64,000 nucleotides of DNA, from NCBI GenBank assembly GCA_963785585.1, contig CAWAVW010000004.1, forward strand, positions 1,426,001 through 1,490,000, written 5' to 3'. This stretch comes from Palsa-295 sp963785585 (GTDB lineage Bacteria; Acidobacteriota; Terriglobia; Acidiferrales; UBA7541). Both the position numbers and the translations under genes were made by a program. The notes under the pieces are model-generated. The model ran no database searches. It saw nothing but the letters and a program-made list of their open reading frames with translations, and was not told the origin of the DNA. Shown piece by piece: positions 16,153-25,178 of the stretch. Positions within the stretch are counted from its first letter, which is position 1. Each line of letters starts with the position of its first letter.

Positions 16153-18420
16153 ATGAGCAAGTTTATGGTGATGGAGATGGTGTGCGCGGTGGTGTTTGCG
16201 GTGGGACTTGTGGCGGCGGGGGCGGGAGCGGATGGTGCGGATGGCGGGGCCGGCACGAACGCGGCGGCGGGCGGAAACGCTTCGCTGAATGCTGCGGGAA
16301 TTGCGGTCAATGCAGCCGAACATGCTGCGCAGGCGGCGGGCGGAACCGGCGCGGTGGCGGGGTGGACGGAGGCGAATCCGTTTGCGAAGGCCAGCACGTT
16401 GCCGTTTCAAGCGCCGCCCTTCGACAAAATCAAGGATTCGGATTACCAGCCGGCGATCGAAGAGGGCATCCGACGGGAACTGCTCGAAGTGGAGGCGGTG
16501 GCGAACAATCCGGAGCCGCCGACGTTTGCGAATACGATTGAGGCGCTCGAGCGGCGCGGAGAATTATTGACGCGCGTGGGAAATGTGTTTGGGAATTTGA
16601 CGTCGGCGAACACGAATCCGACGCTGCAGAAGATCGATACGGCGACGACGCCGAAGCTGGCGGCGATGAACGACGCGATTTATCTGAATCCGAAATTGTT
16701 TGCGCGAGTGAAGGCGGTGTATGACGGCCGCGACGCGGCGGGGCTGAAGGGCGAAGCGAAATACCTGACCGAGCGCTACTATCGCGATTTTGTGCGCGCG
16801 GGCGCGAATCTTTCGGAAGCCGACAAAGAGACAATGCGCGGGTACAACAAAGAGCTGGCGCTGTTGGCGAATCAGTTTCAGAACAAGCTGCTGGCGGCGA
16901 CGAACGCAGCGGGCGTGCTCGTCGATGACAAGGCGGACTTGGCGGGGCTGCCGGATGCGGACATTGCCCATGCGGCGGACGCGGCGAAAGCGGCGGGACA
17001 TCCGGGAAAGTGGCTGATCACGCTGCAGAACACGACGCAGCAGCCCCCGCAGGTGTATTTGCAGAATCGGGCGGTGCGCGAGCGATTGTTCAAAGCGTCG
17101 GTGGAGCGCGCTTCGCACGGCGACGACAACGACACACAGGCGACGATCGAGCGGCTGGCGCAGTTGCGGGCTGCGCGGGCAAAGCTGCTGGGATATCCGA
17201 ACTACGCTTCGTATGCGCTCGAAACGCAGATGGCCAAGACGCCCGACAATGCGTTCCGGCTGCTGACGGATTTGTCTCCGGCGGCGACGGCGAAAGCGCG
17301 GGGCGAAGCGGTGCGGATGCAGAAATTAATCGATGAACAAAAGGGCGGATTCAAGCTCGAGCCGTGGGACTGGCAGTTTTACGCCGAGCAGGTGCGGAAG
17401 TCGGATTACGCGCTGGACGAATCGCAGATCAAGCCGTACCTGGAGATCGATCGCGTGCTGCAGGACGGCGTGTTTTTCGCGGCGCACCAGATGTACGGGC
17501 TGACGTTCAAGGAGCGCAAAGACATTCCGGTGTATCAGGAAGATGTGCGCGTGTTCGAAGTGTTCGACGCCGATGGCTCGTCGCTGGCGCTTTTTTATTT
17601 CGATCCGTGGGCGCGTCCGAACAAGATTGGCGGCGCGTGGACGAATGCGTTCGTTGGCGAGAGCACGTTTCTAAAGCAGAAGGCGGTGGTGACGAACACC
17701 GAGAATTTCTCGAAGCCTCCGGCGGGGCAGCCGGCGCTGGTGAGCTTTTCGGATGTGATCACCATGTTTCATGAGTTTGGCCACGCGCTGCACGGGATGC
17801 TGAATCTGGCCGCGTATCCTTCGAGCGATGTGCCGCGCGATTTCGTGGAAATGCCGTCGCAGTTCAACGAGCACTGGGCGCTCGAGCCGACGGTGTTTGC
17901 GAATTACGCGAAGCACTACAAGACGGGCGAGCCGATGCCGGACGAGCTGGTGGCGAAGATCCGCAAGGCGCGGACGTTTAATCAGGGATTTGCGACCACG
18001 GAATATGTGGAGGCGTCGCTGCTGGATCTGGCGTGGCACACGCTGGCGCCGGACGCTCCGCTGCAGGACGCGGCGAAGTTCGATCCGGAGGCGCTCGCGA
18101 AGTACAAGGTGTATATGAAGGATGTGCCGCCGCGGTATCACTCGCCGTATTTCGCGCATATTTGGAGTGGCGGATATTCGTCGGGATATTACGCGTACCT
18201 GTGGGCCGAAGTGATTGACGATGATGCGTACGAGTGGTTCGTCGAGAACGGCGGGATGACGCGCGCGAACGGGCAACGGTTCCGCGAGATGATTCTGGCG
18301 AAGGCGGGGACGGAAGATGCGGCGGAGATGTATCGCGCGTTCAGGGGCAGGGATGCGTCGGTGACGCCGTTGATCGAGCAGCGGGGATTGTCGGAGCATG
18401 CCTCGGCGCGGGTGAGGTAG
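16153..18420 (+). CDS. M3 family peptidyl-dipeptidase (Dcp-like), exported
   Basis: Predicted 755 aa. The zinc motif is HEFGH (His540, Glu541, His544) inside FHEFGHALHGML. Flanking conserved text includes FYFDPWARPNKIGGAW, FVEMPSQFNEHWA and HSPYFAHIWSGGYSSGYYAYLWAEV, all typical of Dcp/oligopeptidase A enzymes that remove dipeptides from oligopeptides. A signal peptide (VCAVVFAVGLVAAGAGA) and a low-complexity Ala/Gly linker (about residues 25-65) precede the catalytic part, so it acts in the periplasm. SD AGGAGAG precedes the ATG. It may work with the M28 peptidase at 54 kb in peptide scavenging (inference). Confidence 0.95.
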   Translation: MSKFMVMEMVCAVVFAVGLVAAGAGADGADGGAGTNAAAGGNASLNAAGIAVNAAEHAAQAAGGTGAVAGWTEANPFAKASTLPFQAPPFDKIKDSDYQPAIEEGIRRELLEVEAVANNPEPPTFANTIEALERRGELLTRVGNVFGNLTSANTNPTLQKIDTATTPKLAAMNDAIYLNPKLFARVKAVYDGRDAAGLKGEAKYLTERYYRDFVRAGANLSEADKETMRGYNKELALLANQFQNKLLAATNAAGVLVDDKADLAGLPDADIAHAADAAKAAGHPGKWLITLQNTTQQPPQVYLQNRAVRERLFKASVERASHGDDNDTQATIERLAQLRAARAKLLGYPNYASYALETQMAKTPDNAFRLLTDLSPAATAKARGEAVRMQKLIDEQKGGFKLEPWDWQFYAEQVRKSDYALDESQIKPYLEIDRVLQDGVFFAAHQMYGLTFKERKDIPVYQEDVRVFEVFDADGSSLALFYFDPWARPNKIGGAWTNAFVGESTFLKQKAVVTNTENFSKPPAGQPALVSFSDVITMFHEFGHALHGMLNLAAYPSSDVPRDFVEMPSQFNEHWALEPTVFANYAKHYKTGEPMPDELVAKIRKARTFNQGFATTEYVEASLLDLAWHTLAPDAPLQDAAKFDPEALAKYKVYMKDVPPRYHSPYFAHIWSGGYSSGYYAYLWAEVIDDDAYEWFVENGGMTRANGQRFREMILAKAGTEDAAEMYRAFRGRDASVTPLIEQRGLSEHASARVR

Positions 18421-18650
18421 GGTGCATTTACGGACGGCACGGCAAAATCGGAACTTCAAAAGCTTGGAACATTACACGGAGAACACGGAGGAAGGCGGAG
18501 GGCACGGAGAGATTGGGTGGCGGACGGTTGAGGTTGGGATCGCAGGAAGATAGCTAGAGGCCGTCAGGCTGAAGCCTGACGCACCATCAGGCGCAAGCGT
18601 CTAATCCACGGTGATCGTGTTTAATGCGGGGTGCCTGCGCGAGCGAATAT
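18421..18650. repeat. Family I-like tract and GTCAGGCT/AGCCTGAC hairpin
   Basis: Purine-rich tract with ACACGGAGAACACGGAGG at 18471-18510. Then a hairpin GTCAGGCT GA AGCCTGAC at about 18559-18576, followed by CATCAGGCGCAAGCGTCTAATCC. No gene. Confidence 0.6.
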
Positions 18651-19253
18651 CTAGGAGCGCGGGATGCGTTCGTGGGGGAGGGGGACCTTCACGGTGGCCA
18701 TGCCGGCGGCGGTGGCGGATTGAATGCCGATGACGGTGTCTTCGAAGACCAGGCAGGATGCGGGCGGGACTCCGAGACGCTGGGCGGCCAGCAGGAATGG
18801 TTCGGGGTCGGGTTTGGATTTTGTGTAGTCGCCGGCGCAGACCAGAGTGTCGAAGCGGTCGAGTAGATTTGTGGCGGCGAGCGATTTGGTGACGGATTCG
18901 CGCGTGCCGCCGGAGACGACGGCGAACGGGATGCGTCCGTGCTGGGCAACGATGTGTTCGAGAACTTCGGGCACGGGTTTTAGGTTGGGCAGGTCCGCGT
19001 AATACATTTCCTCTTTGCGAAGGGCGAGTTCCTCGACGGGCATCTGCAGGGATTGTTCGACGTTCAAGCGCGAAATAATTTCGTCGGTAGGTACGCCGCC
19101 CCAGGCGTAGAACTGTTCTTCGGTGAATTTGCAGTTCCATTCGCCGAGAGCCTTGCGCCAGGCGACGAAGTGCAGCGGCATGGAATCGACGATGGTGCCG
19201 TCGCAGTCGAAGATGTAGGCGGCGAAATTTCCCGGCGGTAATGCAAGTTTCAT
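18651..19253 (-). CDS. HAD-superfamily phosphatase, beta-phosphoglucomutase-like
   Basis: Predicted 200 aa. Motif I is DCDGT (Asp16 nucleophile, Asp18), motif II VVSGGT, the Lys is in TKSKPDPEPF and motif III is VFEDTVIGIQSA, the order of subfamily I HAD enzymes of the YqaB/beta-phosphoglucomutase/GPP type. It dephosphorylates or isomerises a sugar phosphate in the cytoplasm; the precise substrate is not evident. It reads opposite to the flanking genes and has no operon partner. Confidence 0.88.
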   Translation of the reverse strand: MKLALPPGNFAAYIFDCDGTIVDSMPLHFVAWRKALGEWNCKFTEEQFYAWGGVPTDEIISRLNVEQSLQMPVEELALRKEEMYYADLPNLKPVPEVLEHIVAQHGRIPFAVVSGGTRESVTKSLAATNLLDRFDTLVCAGDYTKSKPDPEPFLLAAQRLGVPPASCLVFEDTVIGIQSATAAGMATVKVPLPHERIPRS

Positions 19254-19665
19254 GCGGTGGGGCTCCTGGATGATGCGGTAGATATTGTAGCGGGTGGTTT
19301 GGTTGGATGGCCACCGGTGGGACTGCTGGGGGCGGGTTGTGGAGGAGGTGCGGGCGCGGAGGCGTTCAGGCGGTCAGGAAGGACGTTTGGGCGGCGGGGA
19401 TCGCGTGTCGAAAAGCGGCGGCAAGCCGGCGCACTCCAAGAAAGGTAAACCCGGATTTTGAAGAGGCGATCGAATTGTGGCGGAGTGAGTGGCTCCCACC
19501 CTTTGCAGAACCGGCAAAGGATGGGGCACCCAAACCGACCGTAAAAGCAAAGGACGGAACAGGTGAGCCGACCGGTGGGCGGGTTTTGCGGGCTGTGGTG
19601 GCGTGAACCTCGTGGTGGGAGTGCTATCATGCGCGGTTGGCGGCGGTGAGGAGAAGCGGCTGGAA
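19254..19665. repeat. Gap with family F and E hairpins
   Basis: A family F copy is at 19411-19440 (GGCGGC/GCCGGC) and a family E hairpin at 19493-19533 (CCCTTTGC/GGCAAAGG). Otherwise nothing recognisable. Short ORFs on both strands are not coding by composition. Confidence 0.75.
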
Positions 19666-21192
19666 ATGGTGACGACGGCGAACGCGGAAATGGCGGCGCG
19701 CACGGACGACGGCGCAGACCCGGGCCGAGGTGCAGGCTTGGAATATTTCGATGTGATTATTGTGGGGGCGGGATTGTCGGGAGTGGGCGCGGGGTACCAC
19801 TTGCAGACGGAGTGTCCGCGGAAGACGTACGCGATCCTCGAGGCGCGCGGCGCGATCGGCGGGACGTGGGATTTGTTCCGGTATCCGGGGGTGCGCTCGG
19901 ATTCGGACATGCACACGCTGGGTTACCGGTTTCGTCCGTGGCGGGAGGCGAAGGCGATCGCGGATGGCGCTTCGATTTTGAAGTATGTGCGCGAGACGGC
20001 AGTGGAATACGGAATCGACAAGCATATTCGGTTTGAGCATCGCGTGACGCGCGCTTCGTGGAATTCGACGGAAGCGAAGTGGACGATTGATTTGATTGGT
20101 CCGGGCGGCGCGGCACTGCAGATGAAATGCAATTTTCTGTACATGTGCAGCGGCTACTACGAATATTCGTCGGGATATATGCCCGGATGGCCGGGGATGG
20201 AGCGGTTTCGAGGAAGGATCGTGCATCCGCAGCAGTGGCCGGAGGATTTGGATTACACAGGCAAGCGCGTGGTGGTGATTGGCAGCGGGGCGACGGCGGT
20301 GACGCTGGTGCCGGCGATGGCGGAGACGGCGGCGCGGGTGACGATGCTGCAGCGGTCGCCGAGTTATGTGGTGGCGCGACCGTCGGAAGACGTGATCGCG
20401 AATTTTTTGCGGCGGTGGCTGCCGGGCGGAGCGGCTCACGCGCTCACTCGATGGAAAAACGTGCTGCTGGGAATTTATTTCTACGGCTACGCGCGGAAAA
20501 AACCGGACGCGACGAAAAACGCGATCATGAAGTTTGCGCAGAAGGCGCTGGGGCCGGAGTTCGATGTGAAGAAGCACTTCAATCCGCGGTACAAGCCGTG
20601 GGACGAGCGGCTGTGCCTGATTCCGGATGCGGATTTGTTTCGCGCGATCCGCTCGGGAAAGGCGGATGTGGTGACCGATGAGATCGAAACGTTTACGGAG
20701 ACGGGATTGCAGTTGAAGTCGGGCGCGGAGATTGAGGCCGATGTGATCGTGACGGCGACGGGATTGAAGATGAAATTGATGGGCGGAACGGAAATTGTGG
20801 TGGATGGCGCGGCGGTGGATTTGTCGAAGAGGCTGACGTACAAGGGAATGATGTTCAGCGAGGTGCCGAATCTGGCGTCGGCGCTGGGATATACGAATGC
20901 GTCGTGGACGTTGAAGGTGGACCTGACGTCGGAATATGTGTGCCGGCTGCTGAATTATATGGATGCGCACGGGGATGCGTATTGCACGCCGCGTCGCGGG
21001 ACCGAGGCGATGGACGAGCAACCGGCGCTGTCGTTTACGTCGGGATATGTGCAGAGAGCGCTGCCGTATTTGCCGAAGCAGGGCGCGAAGAAGCCGTGGA
21101 GGTTGAATCAGAACTATGCACTGGATCTGATGGCGTTGCGGTTCGGCGATGTGGAGGATGGGACGATGGAGTTTACGAAGCGGGAGCGCTGA
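19666..21192 (+). CDS. Flavin-containing (Baeyer-Villiger-type) monooxygenase
   Basis: Predicted 508 aa. The FAD Rossmann motif GAGLSG is at residues 34-39, followed by GGTWDLFRYPGVRSDSDMH typical of class B flavoprotein monooxygenases. The fingerprint FRGRIVHPQQWP matches FxGxxxHxxxW(P/D), and the second Rossmann motif GSGAT for NADPH follows in KRVVVIGSGATAV. These enzymes insert oxygen into ketones or oxidise heteroatoms; the substrate is unknown. The ATG at 19666 was chosen; a GTG at 19603 would add 21 residues and ATG 19690 would remove 8. The SDR 600 bases downstream could act on related alcohols or ketones (inference only). Confidence 0.92.
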   Translation: MVTTANAEMAARTDDGADPGRGAGLEYFDVIIVGAGLSGVGAGYHLQTECPRKTYAILEARGAIGGTWDLFRYPGVRSDSDMHTLGYRFRPWREAKAIADGASILKYVRETAVEYGIDKHIRFEHRVTRASWNSTEAKWTIDLIGPGGAALQMKCNFLYMCSGYYEYSSGYMPGWPGMERFRGRIVHPQQWPEDLDYTGKRVVVIGSGATAVTLVPAMAETAARVTMLQRSPSYVVARPSEDVIANFLRRWLPGGAAHALTRWKNVLLGIYFYGYARKKPDATKNAIMKFAQKALGPEFDVKKHFNPRYKPWDERLCLIPDADLFRAIRSGKADVVTDEIETFTETGLQLKSGAEIEADVIVTATGLKMKLMGGTEIVVDGAAVDLSKRLTYKGMMFSEVPNLASALGYTNASWTLKVDLTSEYVCRLLNYMDAHGDAYCTPRRGTEAMDEQPALSFTSGYVQRALPYLPKQGAKKPWRLNQNYALDLMALRFGDVEDGTMEFTKRER

Positions 21193-21786
21193 CGGACGGA
21201 GGAAACGTGCGAAGGCGGCGTTCGGATCGGTGGAGGTTTTGTAGCGGCGGGCCTTAGGCCCGCAAGGTTTTGGTTTTTTGGTGGGGTGACGGAAGGCTGC
21301 CCGAACCTGAGGGGCGGTTCGGCCGCTACAGAGTCAGAGTCAGAGTCAGAGTCAGAGGCAAAGGCAAAGGCAAAAGCAACGGCTGGCGGGCATGAAGCCC
21401 GCCGCTACAAAGGCGACGGCAAAGTCAGAGGCAAAGGCGAAGACAAAAGTTGGCGGGTCGGAAGGCGGCGGCGAGCCGCCGCTGGATGCGGCTGGGATTT
21501 GTTGGGATCGAGAAAGCGGTGGCAAGCCACCGCACTCCGAAAATGATTGCGGCGACGCGGGGGTGGCCGAGGCGGCGCGTTAGATTGGCGTGTGGCGGAA
21601 TGTGCGTGCGGGTGCGTCTGCGTTACGGCGGCGCGATGCCGTTGGTAGCGTAGACGCCCACGTCTGCGCGGTTCGGATTTGCTCGTGATGCGAACAAAGG
21701 CACGCCGTCCCGCTTTCGCGGGACGTGCGCTCGCAGACGTGGGCGTCTACGTTACGAGAGGCAGCGATTTTTGCTGAGGAGAGAGC
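21193..21786. repeat. Dense repeat block (A, B, F, G, H)
   Basis: Reverse-oriented family A at 21237-21272; family B at 21292-21333; AGAGTC hexamers and GGCAAA array at 21328-21380; forward family A at 21380-21412; second array to 21450; family F at 21461-21484 and 21511-21546; an inverted partial family G at about 21645-21672 and a forward G at 21697-21766, the two G copies facing each other. SD for the SDR gene at 21776-21782. Confidence 0.85.
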
Positions 21787-22620
21787 GTGAGCGGACTGAT
21801 GGAGCTGAAGGGCAAGACAGCGGTGGTGACGGGAGCGGCGAGCGGGATTGGTCGCGGGGTGGCGCTGGCGCTTGCGCGGCGCGGGTGCAACATGGCGCTG
21901 GCCGATGTGAATTTGGCGGGACTCGTGCAGACGGTGGAGCTTGTGCGAGCGGCGGCGTTGGGCGAGGTGCGCGTTTCGCAGCATGAGCTGGACGTGGCGA
22001 ATCGCGCGGCGGTGGCGGATTTTCCGCGCGTGGTGCTCGCGGCGCATCCGGGTGTGGATATTTTGGTGAACAATGCGGGCGTGGCGATTGGCGGGACGTT
22101 TGAAGCGGCGAGCGAGGAAGATTTCGACTGGCTGTTCGAGATTAACTTTTTCGGCGTGGTGCGGATGACGCGGGCGTTTTTGCCGTTGCTGCGGAAAAGC
22201 GCGGAGGCGCGGCTCGTGAATGTGTCGAGCGTGTTCGGAATTATTTCGCCGCCGGAGCAGAGCGCGTACTCGGCGAGCAAGTTTGCGGTCCGCGGATTTT
22301 CGAATGCGCTGCGGCACGAGCTCGAGGGATCGAATGTGGGCGTGACGGTGGTGCATCCGGGCGGCGTGGCGACTTCGATTTCGGATAACGCGCGGGTGCC
22401 GAAGGGAGTTCCGCCGGAGGAAGTGGCGCGGCGGAAGGCGATCATGAAGAAGGCGCTGCGGATGAATCCGAATGAGGCGGGGGAGATTATTGTGAGTGCG
22501 GTGGAGAGGCGGCGAGCGCGGGTGCTGGTGGGGTCGGACGCGAAGATGATTGCGGTGGTGGAACGGATTGCTCCGGTGGGATATTGGGAGTGGTTGAAGA
22601 AATTGTTGCCGAGGAAGTAG
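21787..22620 (+). CDS. Short-chain dehydrogenase/reductase
   Basis: Predicted 277 aa. Classical SDR: cofactor motif TGAASGIGRG near residue 17, NNAG in ILVNNAGVAIGG, catalytic Tyr161 and Lys165 in YSASKFA, and the following PGGVAT. The lack of a basic residue in the glycine motif and the acidic DVN after strand 2 suggest NAD preference. A C-terminal segment (VERIAPVGYWEWLKKLLPRK) could attach to the membrane. The GTG at 21787 is preferred because GAGGAGAG sits 5 bases upstream; the ATG at 21799 is too far from it. The substrate is unknown. Confidence 0.9.
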   Translation: MSGLMELKGKTAVVTGAASGIGRGVALALARRGCNMALADVNLAGLVQTVELVRAAALGEVRVSQHELDVANRAAVADFPRVVLAAHPGVDILVNNAGVAIGGTFEAASEEDFDWLFEINFFGVVRMTRAFLPLLRKSAEARLVNVSSVFGIISPPEQSAYSASKFAVRGFSNALRHELEGSNVGVTVVHPGGVATSISDNARVPKGVPPEEVARRKAIMKKALRMNPNEAGEIIVSAVERRRARVLVGSDAKMIAVVERIAPVGYWEWLKKLLPRK

Positions 22621-23625
22621 GTGAGGACGAAGTCGGCGGGAATGCGTTCGGCGATTTGCGAGTGGACGTCGTTGCTCGCCGTAAAGGTTGAGGCGCCCGA
22701 AAATTCAAAGAAAACGGCTGGGCGGAGTTTGGAGGATTTTTGTTTTGCGAACGGTGCAGAATATTGCCGGTGCGGGAGTTTCGGGAGGCGGCGGCAAGCC
22801 GCCGCGGGATAGGGCTGGGAATTGCGCACGTCGAGAAAGCGGTGGCAAGCCACCACACTGAGAAAGTGTTGGGTGCGTAACGATAGTGGGAAGGCTGCGC
22901 GATCGTTTGGGTGGTGGGGCGCGGTGTCCAAAGGCGGTCGCGTGGTTTTGTAGCGGCGGGCTTTAGGCCCGCCAGGTTTTGGTTTTTGATGGGGTGAGGG
23001 AAGGCTGCCCGAACCTGAGGGGCGGTTCGGCCGCTACAGAGTCAAAGGCAAAGTCAAAAGCAGAGGCAAAAGGAAAAGCAGAGGCAAAAGCAGAGGCAGA
23101 GGCACAGGCAGCGGCAGAGGCAAAAGCAACGGCAAAGCAAAGGCAACGGCTGGCGGGCGTGAAGCCCGCCAGCTACAAAGTCAAAAACGAAAGTCAAACA
23201 CGAACGGCAAAAGCGAAAGGCAGAAGACCCACCCTTTCCAGAACCGGGAAAGGATGGGGCACCCAAGTCAAGGGCAGAGTCAACGTCAAACACAAAAACA
23301 ACGTCGAAGACAAAGACAGAGACAGAGGCAGAGTCAAAAGCAACGGCTGGCGGGCGTGAAGCCCGCCGCTACAAAGTCAAAAACGAAAATCAAAGACAAC
23401 AGTCACAGACGAACGGCAAAAAAACGAAAGGCAGAAGACCCACCCTTTCCAGAACCGGGAAAGGATGGGGCACCCACGTCAAGGGCAGAGTCAACGGCAT
23501 AGCAAAGGCAACGGCTGGCGGGCGTGAAGGCTGACGGTACAAAGGCGGCGAAGCGATTAGCGTTACGTTGCGGCGAACGGGAAGATCGAGTGGAAGGAAG
23601 AAGGATGAACTTCCGGAGGAAAGTG
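22621..23625. repeat. 1 kb repeat block (F, A, B, H, E)
   Basis: Family F at 22784-22808 and 22834-22868; reverse family A at 22945-22980; family B at 23000-23040; hexamer arrays at 23037-23148, 23178-23222 and 23268-23340; family A at 23148-23180, 23343-23376 and a decayed copy at 23511-23544; family E variants at 23228-23264 and 23438-23476 whose stem is CCCTTTCC/GGGAAAGG instead of CCCTTTGC/GGCAAAGG. Units repeat in the order array-A-E. No gene. Confidence 0.88.
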
Positions 23626-25164
23626 ATGAGGACGCGGGTTGCGGAGATGGTTGTGGCGCGAGGTATGGCGGGGGTTGCGGCGGGAGTTGTTGCGATGGCG
23701 ATGGGCGCGATTGCACTGACGGCGATGGGCGCGATTGCACTGGCGGCGCTTGCACTGGCGCCGGCTGCGCGGGCGCAGGGTGCGGGGGCGGCGAAGGGCG
23801 GTTTTATTTCGGTGAAGGATGATGTGGTGGCAATTCTGCATGTGGAGGTGATCGACGGGACGGGCGCGGCGGCGGCCAGCGACCAGACGGTGGTGATCGA
23901 TCACGGGAAAATCACGGCGGTGGGGGCGAGCGGGAGCGTAGCGGTTCCGTCCGGGGCGAAGACGATCGATGGGACGGGGAAGAGTTTGATCCCGGGAATT
24001 GTGGGAATGCACGAACATCTTTTTTATGTGGCGCCGGGGGATGGGCCGCTGACGGCGGTGCATCCGTTTTATTCGTTTGCGCCGCTGTATCTGGCGGCAG
24101 GAGTGACGACGGCGCGGACGGGCGGATCGATGGATCCGTACGGCGACATCAATATCAAGGCGCACGTGGAGCGCGGCGAAATGGTGGGGCCGCATTTCGA
24201 TTTGACGACGCCGTACCTCGACGGAGCGCCGACGTTGATCGGGCAGATGCACGAATTGAAGGACGCGGCGGAAGCGCGCGAATTTGTGCGCTACTGGCAT
24301 TCGGTGGGATATACGTCCGCGAAAGCGTACACGAGCATCACGCCGGCAGAATTGGGCGCGGCGATCGATGAATCGCACAAGCTGGGAATGAAAATTACGG
24401 GGCATTTGTGTTCGGTGGGATATCGCGACGCGGCGGAATTGGGAATCGACAACCTGGAGCACGGTCCGTTTGGCGCGCCGGACGGCGAGCTCGATGCGGA
24501 CAAGAAAGAGGGCGCGTCGTGCACAGCGAATTATTTTCAGGTGATGGCGAAAGTTGTGATGACGGCGGATCCGGACGGTGCCGAGCTGAAGCAGACGATC
24601 GCAACGCTGGTGGAGCATCATGTGGCGATCACTTCGACGCTGGCGGTGCTGGAGGGCGGGAACCGTCCGCCGATGAATGCGATTTTCGTGCGGAGGACCC
24701 ACGATCTGCTGAATCCGATGTCGTGGTCGTATGCGATGACCGGTCGAGCGATTGCCGGAGGGCGCGCGGATTTGTATGCGGCGCTGCTGAAGAAGGAAAT
24801 GAAGTTCGAGCGGAACTTTGCGGCGGCGGGCGGCGTGTTGATGGCGGGATGCGATCCGACCGGCGATGGGCACACGCTGGCGGGGCTGGGCGACGAGCGG
24901 AACATCGAGCTGCTGGTGGAGGCGGGATTCACGACGCCGGAGGCGATTCGAATTGCGACGCTGAATGGCGCGACGTTTATGGGCAAGGGCGATCAGATCG
25001 GGAGCATCGCGGCGGGGAAGAATGCGGATCTGGTGCTGCTCGACGGCGATTTGGCGAAGGATGTGACGACGATCGAAAAGCCGGTGACGGTGTTTAAGGA
25101 TGGTGTTGGATACGATTCGAACGCGATCTTTGAAAGTTTGCGCGGGAAGGTGGGTCTGCAGTAG
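23626..25164 (+). CDS. Exported amidohydrolase family protein
   Basis: Predicted 512 aa. The metal-dependent amidohydrolase fold shows HxH in GMHEHLFY, later ligands in KITGHLCS and NLEHGPFG, Asp in AGCDPTGDGHTLAGLGDERNIELLVEAG and the usual end TLNGATFMGKGDQIGSIAAGKNADLVLLDG. It resembles imidazolonepropionase/prolidase-like members common in Acidobacteria. A long signal peptide contains a direct duplication (AMGAIAL repeated). The ATG at 23626 is chosen for its strong SD (GGAGGA at 23615-23620); ATG 23605 would add 7 residues. It acts in the periplasm; substrate unknown (cyclic amides or Xaa-Pro peptides are typical). Confidence 0.92.
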   Translation: MRTRVAEMVVARGMAGVAAGVVAMAMGAIALTAMGAIALAALALAPAARAQGAGAAKGGFISVKDDVVAILHVEVIDGTGAAAASDQTVVIDHGKITAVGASGSVAVPSGAKTIDGTGKSLIPGIVGMHEHLFYVAPGDGPLTAVHPFYSFAPLYLAAGVTTARTGGSMDPYGDINIKAHVERGEMVGPHFDLTTPYLDGAPTLIGQMHELKDAAEAREFVRYWHSVGYTSAKAYTSITPAELGAAIDESHKLGMKITGHLCSVGYRDAAELGIDNLEHGPFGAPDGELDADKKEGASCTANYFQVMAKVVMTADPDGAELKQTIATLVEHHVAITSTLAVLEGGNRPPMNAIFVRRTHDLLNPMSWSYAMTGRAIAGGRADLYAALLKKEMKFERNFAAAGGVLMAGCDPTGDGHTLAGLGDERNIELLVEAGFTTPEAIRIATLNGATFMGKGDQIGSIAAGKNADLVLLDGDLAKDVTTIEKPVTVFKDGVGYDSNAIFESLRGKVGLQ

Positions 25165-25178
25165 GAAGCTGAAATACC

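Noticed and set aside
18601..19314. Alternative frame over the HAD phosphatase
   Set aside because: Arg/His-rich shadow; the DCDGT frame is clearly the gene.
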